19,661 bases of DNA from DASXPG01 sp035559335 (GTDB taxonomy: Bacteria; Gemmatimonadota; Gemmatimonadetes; Gemmatimonadales; JACORV01). Both the position numbers and the translations under genes were made by a program. Location of the stretch: NCBI GenBank assembly GCA_035559335.1, contig DATMBH010000061.1, positions 1 through 19,661 of the forward strand, read 5' to 3'. The notes under the pieces are model-generated. The model searched no databases, was not told the origin of the DNA, and saw nothing but the letters and a program-made list of their open reading frames with translations. Positions 1 through 6,925 of the stretch are shown here, piece by piece (within the stretch, counting starts at the first letter, position 1; every line of letters starts with the position of its first letter).

Positions 1-909
1 CCGGGCGGGACCCGCCTGGGAAGGCTGGCGCCGGGAATCGAATTCAGCGCTTCAGCGCCGCGGAACGGTCACGTCGCGGTGGCGCTCGAGGGCTGGATCT
101 TCCGCGGGTCGCTTGACCGCACCTCGCGGGACGGACACCACTTCGTAACCAACCAGGAAGAGAACCTGCGCGAGCTGCCAAACGGCCGGCTGCGCGCCCG
201 ACTGTTCCGCGGCGTGTTGCTCGATTCGCTGGAGCGGCGTGGCGGCTGGGTGAGGGTGCGGCGCCAGGTGTGGGTCGCGGCCTCGGGCCTGGAGCGCGTC
301 GGCGCCACGGCGGCCAGAACTCCAGCGACGCCGCCGGCCGCCGAGCGCCCGCGCGCCGCGCCGCAGCGCGATACCGCATCCGCCGCGCCCGCCGCGGCAA
401 CCGATCCCGATCCGCGCCGCGGCGTCTCCCGCCGCCGTCTCAATCTGTATCGCGCCCCTGACTCCGCCGCGGTCGGGAGCATCGAGGCCGGACTGCCCGT
501 CAGGATCACCTCGCGCGCCGGACCCTGGGTTCGCATCGAGGTTCAGGGGTGGGTACGCGAGAGCGAGGTGAGGCTCTCGGACGCCAACATCCTCACCAAC
601 GTTTCCGCCGCCGAGCTGCGCGGCGCGCCTGACGAGTTCCGCGGCAGGCTGCTGCGCTGGACCATCCAGTTCCTCGCGCTCCAGACCGCCGACGAGCTGC
701 GGCCCGACTTCACCCCGGGCCAGCGCTATATCCTGGCGCGGGGCCCGGCCCCGGAATATGCCTTCGTGTACGTGATAGTTCCGGCCGCGAAACTGGCCGA
801 GGTGCAGCGGCTCGAGCCGCTCGCCAGCGTGACCATCGTGGCTCGCGTGGTGAACGGCCGCAGCGCCTACCTCGCCAACCCGATACTCGAGCTGGTGGAG
901 TTGCAATGA
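1..909 (+). CDS. SH3-domain repeat protein with C-terminal OB-like segment (5' truncated)
   Basis: The reading frame is open from base 1, and the residues before the first in-window GTG (position 79) already read as part of a folded SH3-like strand set. The true start therefore lies upstream, and 302 residues are visible. The first SH3-like unit spans about residues 20-98 (GWIFRGSL, then WVRVRRQVWVAASGLE). An Ala/Pro/Arg-rich linker follows, then a second SH3-like unit at about 143-190 (LNLYRAPDSA, WVRIEVQGWVRESEV). The C-terminal 100 residues resemble a small beta-barrel (RGRLLRWTIQFLALQ ... VTIVARVV) of OB or tRNA_anti-like type. Bacterial SH3 repeats usually bind peptidoglycan or act as extracytoplasmic adaptors, but the missing N-terminus hides any signal peptide. 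The stop overlaps the next start as ATGA, so the two genes are probably coupled. The domain calls come from sequence pattern only; function is unknown. Confidence 0.7.
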   Translation, partial: PGGTRLGRLAPGIEFSASAPRNGHVAVALEGWIFRGSLDRTSRDGHHFVTNQEENLRELPNGRLRARLFRGVLLDSLERRGGWVRVRRQVWVAASGLERVGATAARTPATPPAAERPRAAPQRDTASAAPAAATDPDPRRGVSRRRLNLYRAPDSAAVGSIEAGLPVRITSRAGPWVRIEVQGWVRESEVRLSDANILTNVSAAELRGAPDEFRGRLLRWTIQFLALQTADELRPDFTPGQRYILARGPAPEYAFVYVIVPAAKLAEVQRLEPLASVTIVARVVNGRSAYLANPILELVELQ

Positions 910-1289
910 ACGAGTTCCTGAGGAAGCGCATCGAGCGCAAGCTGGAAGAGCTGCCCGACGAACGGGTGTACCAGGTGCTGGACTACATCGAGTTCCTCGA
1001 GTCGAGATACGGGCAGCGCACCGTGCCGGCGCCGTCGCCGTTCCAGAAGCTCGCCGAGACCGTGGAGGATGCACTGCGTGCCGGGAAGGTGTCGGCCTCC
1101 GCGATCCGCGGCACGATGGACGTGATGTCCACGGCCGGGCGGCTGATGAGCGGGCTCGCTGCGGCCGGCAAGGCTGTGGTGGACCAGGTGGCAGGCTCCG
1201 GCGACAAGGCTCCCGGGCGCGAAGTGCCTTCGCCGCAGGCCCCGGCGTCGTCTGAACCTCCTCCGCCGGGGAGCGCCGAGTCAGCTTGA
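906..1289 (+). CDS. Small DUF2281-like hypothetical protein
   Basis: A 127-residue protein whose ATG overlaps the preceding stop (ATGA), with GGTGGAG just upstream as ribosome binding site. Residues 8-33 (KRIERKLEELPDERVYQVLDYIEFLESR, abbreviated here) are a charged helix resembling DUF2281-type segments, which are often found in small antitoxin-like or regulatory proteins. The middle (about 45-98) is a second amphipathic helical stretch rich in Ala, Gly and Met. The C-terminus is a disordered Pro/Ser/Ala tail. There is no signal peptide, membrane helix or catalytic motif. No toxin partner is adjacent: the upstream gene is an SH3 protein and the downstream gene is guaB. Its stop codon TGA lies inside the -35 box of the guaB promoter. 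Function unknown; reality of the gene is supported by coupling and codon use. Confidence 0.7.
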   Translation: MNEFLRKRIERKLEELPDERVYQVLDYIEFLESRYGQRTVPAPSPFQKLAETVEDALRAGKVSASAIRGTMDVMSTAGRLMSGLAAAGKAVVDQVAGSGDKAPGREVPSPQAPASSEPPPPGSAESA

Positions 1290-1315
1290 CCGTCTCGGAG
1301 CGCGGCCGGTATCTT
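1286..1315 (+). promoter_or_regulatory. Leaderless guaB promoter
   Basis: TTGACC (1286-1291) and TATCTT (1310-1315) are separated by 18 bp. The guaB ATG starts 6 bases after the end of the -10 box, which is where transcription would begin, so the mRNA would start at or within a base of the start codon. No Shine-Dalgarno sequence is present in front of the ATG. Confidence 0.65.
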
Positions 1316-1320
1316 CCGCT

Positions 1321-2781
1321 ATGGGTACCCGGATTCGCGCGCACGAAGGTCTCGCCTTCGACGACGTCCTGCTCGTTCCCCGTCACAGCACAGTCCATCC
1401 CAGAGAGGTAGATGTCCGGACCCGCCTGACCCGGACCATCCCGCTCAACATCCCGTTCGTCTCGGCGGCGATGGATACAGTGACCGAGTCGGAGATGGCC
1501 ATAGCCATGGCCCGGCACGGCGGCATCGGCGTGATCCACAAGAACCTGCCCATAGACCGCCAATGCGCCGAGGTGGATCGGGTGAAGCGGTCAGAGAGCG
1601 GCATGATTCTCGATCCGATCACGCTGCCGCCCGACCGGCCGATCCGCGATGCGATGCACCTCATGGCGCGGTTCAAGATCTCGGGCGTGCCGATTGTGGA
1701 CGAGAAGCGGCGCCTGGTCGGCATCATCACCAATCGCGATCTCCAGTTCGAGCGCAACCCGGAGCGGCCGATCCGCGAGGTGATGACGTCGGACGGCCTG
1801 ATAACCGCGCCAGTTGGTACCGACCTCGACGAGGCGCAGAAGATCCTGGCGCGCCACAAGGTCGAGAAGCTCCCGGTCGTGACTGCGGACGGCACCCTGA
1901 AGGGTCTCATAACGGTCAAGGACATCTTCAAGCGCCAACAGTACCCCGACGCCAATAAGGACCAGCACGGCCGGCTGCGGGTGGCGGCGGCGGTTGGCGC
2001 CACGAAGGACACGGTGACGCGGGCCCGCGCGCTGCTCGATGCCGGATGTGACGTGCTGGTGGTGGATTCTGCGCACGGCCACGCCGAGGGTGTCCTCGCG
2101 GCAGTCGCGGCGCTCAAGGAGGCCTTCCCCGACGCGCAGCTGATCGGCGGCAACGTTGCCACGAAGGATGGAGCGTGCGCCCTGGTCGAGCGCGGGGCGG
2201 ACGCGGTGAAGGTCGGCGTGGGTCCGGGGTCCATCTGCACCACGCGCGTCGTCACCGGTGTCGGCGTGCCGCAGATGACGGCCATCATGGACGCTGCCTC
2301 CGGCGCCGGAGACGTGCCGGTGATCGCCGACGGCGGCGTGAAGTACTCGGGCGATGCGGTGAAGGCGCTGGCCGGCGGCGCCTCGAGCGTGATGATGGGC
2401 TCGATGCTCGCCGGAACCGAGGAGAGCCCGGGCGAGTCGCTGCTGCTCGAGGGCCGCCGCTTCAAGGTGATACGCGGCATGGGTTCCCTGGCGGCGATGC
2501 AGGAGGGTTCGGCCGACCGGTACTTCCAGGAAGGCGAGATGAGCGCCTCCAAGATGGTGCCCGAGGGCATCGAGGGGCGCGTGCCCTACAAGGGTCCGGC
2601 TGCTGACGTGCTGTATCAGCTGGTGGGTGGCCTGCGCAGCGGCATGGGCTATTGCGGCTGCCGCACCATCGAGGAACTGCGCACCAATACCGAGCTGGTT
2701 CGCCAGACGTCGGCGGGACTGCGCGAATCACACCCGCACGACGTGGCCATCACGAGAGAGGCGCCCAACTACAGCATCTGA
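1321..2781 (+). CDS. guaB: Inosine-5'-monophosphate dehydrogenase
   Basis: Oxidises IMP to XMP with NAD+, the committed step of guanine nucleotide synthesis in the cytoplasm. The 486-residue length is normal for the full bacterial enzyme. The N-terminal barrel part opens with the typical LAFDDVLLVP. Two CBS domains sit at about residues 95-205 (MARFKISGVPIVDE, ARHKVEKLPVV). The catalytic loop GPGSICTTRVVTGVGVPQ places the nucleophile at Cys306. The phosphate-binding and flap parts follow (DGGVKYSGD; GSADRYFQEG; EGIEGRVPYKG), and the C-terminus HDVAITREAPNYSI matches the family closely. The ATG at 1321 gives the standard N-terminus. It has its own promoter and a 31-bp gap from the upstream gene. 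It appears complete, with all catalytic landmarks present. Confidence 0.98.
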   Translation: MGTRIRAHEGLAFDDVLLVPRHSTVHPREVDVRTRLTRTIPLNIPFVSAAMDTVTESEMAIAMARHGGIGVIHKNLPIDRQCAEVDRVKRSESGMILDPITLPPDRPIRDAMHLMARFKISGVPIVDEKRRLVGIITNRDLQFERNPERPIREVMTSDGLITAPVGTDLDEAQKILARHKVEKLPVVTADGTLKGLITVKDIFKRQQYPDANKDQHGRLRVAAAVGATKDTVTRARALLDAGCDVLVVDSAHGHAEGVLAAVAALKEAFPDAQLIGGNVATKDGACALVERGADAVKVGVGPGSICTTRVVTGVGVPQMTAIMDAASGAGDVPVIADGGVKYSGDAVKALAGGASSVMMGSMLAGTEESPGESLLLEGRRFKVIRGMGSLAAMQEGSADRYFQEGEMSASKMVPEGIEGRVPYKGPAADVLYQLVGGLRSGMGYCGCRTIEELRTNTELVRQTSAGLRESHPHDVAITREAPNYSI

Positions 2782-2785
2782 GACT

Positions 2786-2826
2786 CCCGCCTCCATTTCA
2801 CGCTGCCGCTTGACAGCAGAGGCGGG
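2786..2826. repeat. Inverted repeat after guaB, enclosing the next gene's -35 box
   Basis: CCCGCCTC (2786-2793) is matched exactly by GAGGCGGG (2819-2826), with a 25-nt spacer that holds TTGACA. It starts 5 bases after the guaB stop. There is no T-run, so it is a poor intrinsic terminator. It could instead be an operator for the downstream transporter promoter or a weak 3' end for guaB. Confidence 0.4.
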
Positions 2827-2837
2827 CGGCCTAGTCT
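2810..2837 (+). promoter_or_regulatory. Sigma70-type promoter of the NSS transporter gene
   Basis: A perfect TTGACA (2810-2815) is followed after 16 bp by TAGTCT (2832-2837). The predicted transcript start is about 2843-2845, leaving a leader of roughly 73 nt before the ATG at 2917. The leader contains a strong hairpin and a purine-rich ribosome binding site (GGGAAGTGGGGGG) close to the start. Confidence 0.6.
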
Positions 2838-2857
2838 TGAGCGGTTCCTTCCAACTG

Positions 2858-2889
2858 CCGGCCGCCCTGATATCTGCAGCGGCGGCCGG
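2858..2889 (+). promoter_or_regulatory. Leader hairpin upstream of the NSS transporter
   Basis: CCGGCCGCC (2858-2866) pairs perfectly with GGCGGCCGG (2881-2889), and an inner CTG/CAG helix (2867-2869 with 2877-2879) extends it after a one-base bulge. It lies between the predicted transcript start and the ribosome binding site. Only three T residues follow, so it is not a clear terminator. It could be a leader control element, an mRNA stabiliser or a weak attenuator. Confidence 0.45.
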
Positions 2890-2916
2890 TTTCGTGAACC
2901 GGGAAGTGGGGGGCGA

Positions 2917-4287
2917 ATGACGGCTGGTGAGAGCCGCGGCAGCTGGGGCTCGCGGGTCGGGTTCATTATGGCCGCGGCCGGATCGGCCGTCGGGCTCGGC
3001 AACATCTGGGGCTTCCCGATGCAGGTGGGCCGGGGCGGCGGGGCGGCGTTCGTGCTGCTCTACTTGGGCTGCGTATTCCTCATCTGCTTCCCGATAATGA
3101 TCGCGGAGATCGCGATCGGCCGCGCGGCACAGCGCGATCCGGTGGCGAGCTTCAAGGTGCTAAAGCCGGGCACGCCGTGGTGGGTTGTGGGTGCGATCGG
3201 CGTGATGGCCGGCGTGGGAATCCTCTCGTTCTATTCCGTGATCGCCGGCTGGGTTATCGCCTACATCTGGTACACGCTGACGGGCGCTGTGGCCGGCAGC
3301 CCGGATGCCATCGGGACGTTCTTCTCCAACTTCACCGCCAATGGGCCTCTAAACCTCGGGCTGACCACGGTGGTGATGGTGATCACCGCCGCGGTCCTGC
3401 TGGGCGGCGTGAAGGGCGGCATCGAGCGGGCTACCAAGGTGATGATGCCGGCGCTGTTCATCATCCTGGTGCTGCTGGCGGTGCGCGCGCTGACGCTACC
3501 AGGCGCCGGCGAGGGCCTCAGCTACTACCTGCGGCCTAACGCCGAGCGGATCGGCGACTACAGAGTGTGGAATGCGGCCTTGGGGCAGGCGTTCTTCTCC
3601 CTGAGCCTCGGCATGGGATGCATGATCACCTACGGCAGCTACCTGTCGAAGCAGACCGGAGTGCCGAAGGCGGCAGCTTGGGTCACGTCGCTGGACACGG
3701 CGGTGGCGCTGCTGGCGGGGTTCGTGGTGTTCCCGGCCGGTTTCTCGATCGCGGGGTTCGATCCGACCACGGGCGGCCCGGGTCTGATATTCGCCGTGCT
3801 GCCGCGCCTGTTCGCCACCATGCCGGGCGGCCACCTGTTCGGCGCTGCCTTCTTCGTGTTGCTTACGCTCGCGGCGCTCACCTCGACCTTCTCGCTGCTC
3901 GAGGTTCCGGTGTCCCACTTCGTGGATCGCGGCTGGAACCGCAAGAAGGCGGTACTCGTCGTGGCGGCGGGCACACTGCTGCTGGCGATCCCGTCAGTAC
4001 TCGCGAACGGCGCCTCGACTACGCTGTCCCGGCTTCCCGTTGTGAACACCGACTTCCTGACGTTGATGGCGACGGTGTGGAACAACTTCGCCCTGCCGAT
4101 CGGCGGGTTCTTCATCGCGCTGTTTGTGGGCTGGGCCTGGCCGGTGGATAAGGCGCTCGCCGAGTTGACGAGCGAGGGGGCCAGCTTCCCCGGCAGAGGA
4201 ACGTGGGTTTTTCTGATCCGCTATGTATGTCCGCTCGCCATACTGTTCATCATTGTCATGACGGCGCGCGGGATGTTCTCAGCCTGA
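2917..4287 (+). CDS. Sodium-dependent transporter, NSS/SNF family
   Basis: A 456-residue polytopic membrane protein of the neurotransmitter:sodium symporter family, which imports amino acids or related compounds with Na+. The diagnostic first helix is at residues 9-36 (WGSRVGFIMAAAGSAVGLGNIWGFPMQ region). Its unwound GLGNIWGFP segment corresponds to the substrate and sodium site of LeuT-type transporters, followed by the usual glycine-rich GRGGGAAFVLLY. About eleven to twelve hydrophobic segments can be counted. The later SLSLGMGCMITYGSYL segment is also typical. The ATG at 2917 has a strong purine-rich ribosome binding site. The substrate cannot be read from sequence; bacterial members mostly carry amino acids such as tryptophan, tyrosine or leucine. 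The next gene, 33 bp away, is another amino acid transporter. Confidence 0.93.
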   Translation: MTAGESRGSWGSRVGFIMAAAGSAVGLGNIWGFPMQVGRGGGAAFVLLYLGCVFLICFPIMIAEIAIGRAAQRDPVASFKVLKPGTPWWVVGAIGVMAGVGILSFYSVIAGWVIAYIWYTLTGAVAGSPDAIGTFFSNFTANGPLNLGLTTVVMVITAAVLLGGVKGGIERATKVMMPALFIILVLLAVRALTLPGAGEGLSYYLRPNAERIGDYRVWNAALGQAFFSLSLGMGCMITYGSYLSKQTGVPKAAAWVTSLDTAVALLAGFVVFPAGFSIAGFDPTTGGPGLIFAVLPRLFATMPGGHLFGAAFFVLLTLAALTSTFSLLEVPVSHFVDRGWNRKKAVLVVAAGTLLLAIPSVLANGASTTLSRLPVVNTDFLTLMATVWNNFALPIGGFFIALFVGWAWPVDKALAELTSEGASFPGRGTWVFLIRYVCPLAILFIIVMTARGMFSA

Positions 4288-4320
4288 ACCAGTCCGCCAC
4301 CTCAATAGCGGGAACATGCA

Positions 4321-5829
4321 ATGAACCTGTGGGCCACGAAATCGGTTTCTGTACTCAAAGCCGAGGCAGAGGAATCCGGAGAGCACTCCCTCAAGCGCGC
4401 GCTGGGTCCGATGAACCTGGTGACGCTCGGCATCGGCGCGATCATCGGCGCAGGCATCTTCGTCCTGACCGGCCAGGCCGCAGCGCTGCACGCCGGCCCG
4501 GCCGTGCCCATCTCGATGGTCCTGGTGGGCATTGCGTGCGCCTTTGCGGGCTTGTGCTACGCGGAGATGGCGAGCGCTGTGCCTGTGGCTGGCTCGGCGT
4601 ACACCTATTCCTACGCCACCATGGGCGAGCTGATCGCATGGGTTATCGGCTGGGACCTGGTTCTGGAGTACGCCGCGGGCGCCTCCACAGTGGCCGTGGG
4701 CTGGTCGGGGCATCTGGTGTCCCTGCTCTCGCTATTCGACATCACCATCCCGACCAAACTTGCCGTCGCGCCCACGCAGTGGTGTACGGACGCCAACGTC
4801 GCCGCCGGCGTGGCCGGTTGCTCCCACGCGGGTCTCAACCTCACCGGTGCATGGATCAACCTGCCGGCGGTGCTGGTCGTCGCGCTGGTGACAACGATCC
4901 TGGTGATCGGTATCCGCGAATCAGCGCGAGTGAACAACCTGATCGTAATCCTCAAGGTCTCCATCATTCTGCTGATCGTGGCCGTGGGCCTCGGTCACAT
5001 CAGCGCCGATAACTGGACGCCGTTCATTCCACCGAACAGCGGCGAATGGGGCACGTTCGGATGGTCCGGCATTCTGCGGGGTGCCGGCCTGGTGTTCTTC
5101 GCGTACATCGGTTTCGACGCCGTGAGCACGGCGGCGCAGGAAGCGCGGAACCCGCAGAAGGACATGCCCATCGGCATCCTCGGCTCACTGGCGATCTGCA
5201 CCGTGCTGTACGTGGTGGTATCGGCGGTGTTGACTGGGATGGTTCCGTACACCGAGCTCAACCTCCCGGCGCCGATGGCGTACGCGCTGGAGAAGGTGCA
5301 CGCGCCCTACTGGGTGCGAATCTCGGTCGACGTGGGTGCGGTGCTCGGTCTGGGATCGGTGATCCTAGTGATGCTCCTTGGTCAGTCGCGGGTGTTCTAC
5401 TCGATGTCGCGTGACGGCCTGCTCGGGCACTGGGCGGGTCGGGTCCACCCGAGGTTCCGTACGCCGTACCTCTCCTCGATCTACACCGGGGTCGCCGTCG
5501 CCGCCGCCGCGGGGATTCTTCCGCTCCAGCTGCTCGGCCAGCTGGTGAACATCGGGACGCTGCTCGCGTTCGTCCTGGTGTGTGCCGGCGTCTGGATACT
5601 GCGACACAAGCGCCCGGACCTCGATCGTCCGTTCAAGACACCGCTCATGCCGTTCGTGCCGATCATGGGGATACTGTGCTGCCTCGGCCTGATGATGACC
5701 TTACCGGCAGACACCTGGCTGCGGCTGCTGGTCTGGCTGCTGATCGGCTTCTTGATCTACTTCGGTTACGGGCGCCGGCATTCGAGGCTGCAACAGGAGC
5801 TTGCCCGCGGCGGCACCCCTGCCTCCTGA
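4321..5829 (+). CDS. APC-family amino acid permease
   Basis: A 502-residue inner-membrane transporter of the amino acid-polyamine-organocation superfamily, resembling the cationic amino acid (CAT/YfnA-like) branch. Residues 24-50 carry the signature first helix: KRALGPMNL, then GIGAIIGAGIF (37-47). LCYAEMASAVPVAGSAYTYSY follows in helices 2-3, and FFAYIGFDAVSTAAQEARNP marks helix 6 and its loop. About twelve to fourteen membrane segments are visible. An extracellular loop at about residues 140-175 holds two cysteines (155 and 167) that might form a disulfide. No Shine-Dalgarno or convincing -10 box precedes the ATG at 4321, so it is probably read from the NSS promoter. Substrate is inferred only as an amino acid. 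Confidence 0.93.
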   Translation: MNLWATKSVSVLKAEAEESGEHSLKRALGPMNLVTLGIGAIIGAGIFVLTGQAAALHAGPAVPISMVLVGIACAFAGLCYAEMASAVPVAGSAYTYSYATMGELIAWVIGWDLVLEYAAGASTVAVGWSGHLVSLLSLFDITIPTKLAVAPTQWCTDANVAAGVAGCSHAGLNLTGAWINLPAVLVVALVTTILVIGIRESARVNNLIVILKVSIILLIVAVGLGHISADNWTPFIPPNSGEWGTFGWSGILRGAGLVFFAYIGFDAVSTAAQEARNPQKDMPIGILGSLAICTVLYVVVSAVLTGMVPYTELNLPAPMAYALEKVHAPYWVRISVDVGAVLGLGSVILVMLLGQSRVFYSMSRDGLLGHWAGRVHPRFRTPYLSSIYTGVAVAAAAGILPLQLLGQLVNIGTLLAFVLVCAGVWILRHKRPDLDRPFKTPLMPFVPIMGILCCLGLMMTLPADTWLRLLVWLLIGFLIYFGYGRRHSRLQQELARGGTPAS

Positions 5830-5840
5830 TTGATGCCGCC

Positions 5841-5878
5841 TTGCCGGGTGGAGGTCGCTTCGGTACCCTCCACCCGGC
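5841..5878 (+). promoter_or_regulatory. Putative promoter and perfect 12-bp hairpin directly at the nrnA start codon
   Basis: TTGCCG (5841-5846), 17 bp, TACCCT (5864-5869), then 9 nt to the ATG at 5879 gives a near-leaderless promoter like others in this window. The same bases form a perfect inverted repeat: GCCGGGTGGAGG (5843-5854) with CCTCCACCCGGC (5867-5878), loop 12 nt. The right arm ends one base before the ATG. It begins 13 bases after the permease stop and may also act as a 3' end for that transcript, although no T-run follows. Confidence 0.45.
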
Positions 5879-6916
5879 ATGAATACCCCACATCTGGAAA
5901 GCGTAGCTCCAGCGCGGCAGCAGGGCGCGCGAGAGGTGGCCGCCTCCATCGAGGGCGCGCGCCGCGTCGCGCTCACGACCCACGTCAACGCCGATGGCGA
6001 CGGCGTGGGCTCCGAGGTCGCGCTGGTCCACCTGCTGGCGGCGCTCGGCAAGGAGGCCTGGATAGTCAATCCGACACCGATCCCCGAGCGCTACCGGTTC
6101 TTGCTAGAGCCGGTGGCGAAGGCCGATCGCAGCGACGAGGCCGCGGCGGCCCTGCGAGCCGCTGATCTGCTGCTGGTGCTCGACATCGGCGATCTGGGCC
6201 GGCTGGGCTCGCTCGCGGAAGTGATTCGGCGTGATCCAAAGCCCACGGCATGTATTGACCACCACACCTCGCCGGGCACGCTGCCTGACGGTCCGCGTCT
6301 GGTCGATCCGTTCGCCTCGGCGACCTGCGAGCTGGTGACCGATCTCGCCGTTACCGCCGGCTGGCAGATCACGACGGACGTGGCGCGTGCGCTGTACGTT
6401 GGACTGCTCACCGACACCGGCGGCTTCCGGTTCGGCAACACCACGCCGCGCGTGCTGCGGGTGGCCGCGTCGCTGCTCGAGGCCGGCGTCGATCCGGAGC
6501 GCCTCTACGAGATGGTTTACGCCACCGCCCCGGCGGGCCGCATCCGCTTGACGGCCGAGGTGCTAGACACCCTGCAGGTGGAGCCAGAGGTCGGTCTGGC
6601 TTGGATCACCGTGCCGACGGGGGCTCTCGAGCGCCACGGCGTGGGGACCGACGATCTCGACGGGCTGGTGGAGTTCGCCCGCTCGATCCAGGGCACTCGC
6701 CTGGCTCTCATGTTCCGCACCCTGGCCAATGGCAGGGTGAAGGTCTCGTTCCGCTCCGTCGGCGATGTCGACGTGGCTGCCTTCGCACAGCAGTTCGGGG
6801 GCGGAGGCCACGTGAAGGCGTCCGGCGCATCCATCGAGGGCACAATGGAAGAGGTTCAGGCCAAGGTGCTTGCCGCGGCGCGCCAGGTGTTGGCCGCCCG
6901 AAACCGGTCCCGCTAG
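5879..6916 (+). CDS. nrnA: DHH/DHHA1 phosphoesterase, NrnA-like oligoribonuclease/pAp phosphatase
   Basis: A 345-residue cytoplasmic DHH-family enzyme of the usual NrnA length. Such enzymes degrade nanoRNAs (or pApA) and, in many bacteria, convert 3'-phosphoadenosine 5'-phosphate to AMP. The manganese ligands are in place: motif I H35-V-N-A-D39-G-D41 followed by GVGSE, motif II VLDIGD (Asp102), motif III CIDHHTS (Asp127-His128-His129), and motif IV LLTDTGGFRFGNT (Asp179). The DHHA1 domain occupies about residues 225-340 and ends with the substrate-binding FGGGGHVKASGAS (from 306). No Shine-Dalgarno is visible; the start abuts a hairpin. It is followed after 9 nt by the Mrp gene. Which of nanoRNase, pAp phosphatase or cyclic dinucleotide product cleavage dominates cannot be read from the sequence. 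Confidence 0.9.
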   Translation: MNTPHLESVAPARQQGAREVAASIEGARRVALTTHVNADGDGVGSEVALVHLLAALGKEAWIVNPTPIPERYRFLLEPVAKADRSDEAAAALRAADLLLVLDIGDLGRLGSLAEVIRRDPKPTACIDHHTSPGTLPDGPRLVDPFASATCELVTDLAVTAGWQITTDVARALYVGLLTDTGGFRFGNTTPRVLRVAASLLEAGVDPERLYEMVYATAPAGRIRLTAEVLDTLQVEPEVGLAWITVPTGALERHGVGTDDLDGLVEFARSIQGTRLALMFRTLANGRVKVSFRSVGDVDVAAFAQQFGGGGHVKASGASIEGTMEEVQAKVLAAARQVLAARNRSR

Positions 6917-6919
6917 CTT
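6890..6919 (+). promoter_or_regulatory. Putative leaderless promoter inside the end of nrnA, driving mrp
   Basis: TTGGCC (6890-6895), 18 bp, TAGCTT (6914-6919), then 6 nt to the mrp ATG at 6926. The geometry is nearly identical to that of the guaB promoter (18-bp spacer, ATG at the expected transcript start). The TAG stop of nrnA forms the first three bases of the -10 box. No Shine-Dalgarno precedes the ATG. Confidence 0.45.
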
Positions 6920-6925
6920 TCCCGA

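Noticed and set aside
2786..2826. Intrinsic terminator of guaB
   Set aside because: The 8-bp inverted repeat has a 25-nt spacer containing a -35 box and no T-run, so it is listed only as a repeat.
4288..4320. Separate promoter for the APC permease
   Set aside because: No TANNNT box at the distance seen for the other genes and no -35; co-transcription with the NSS gene is simpler.
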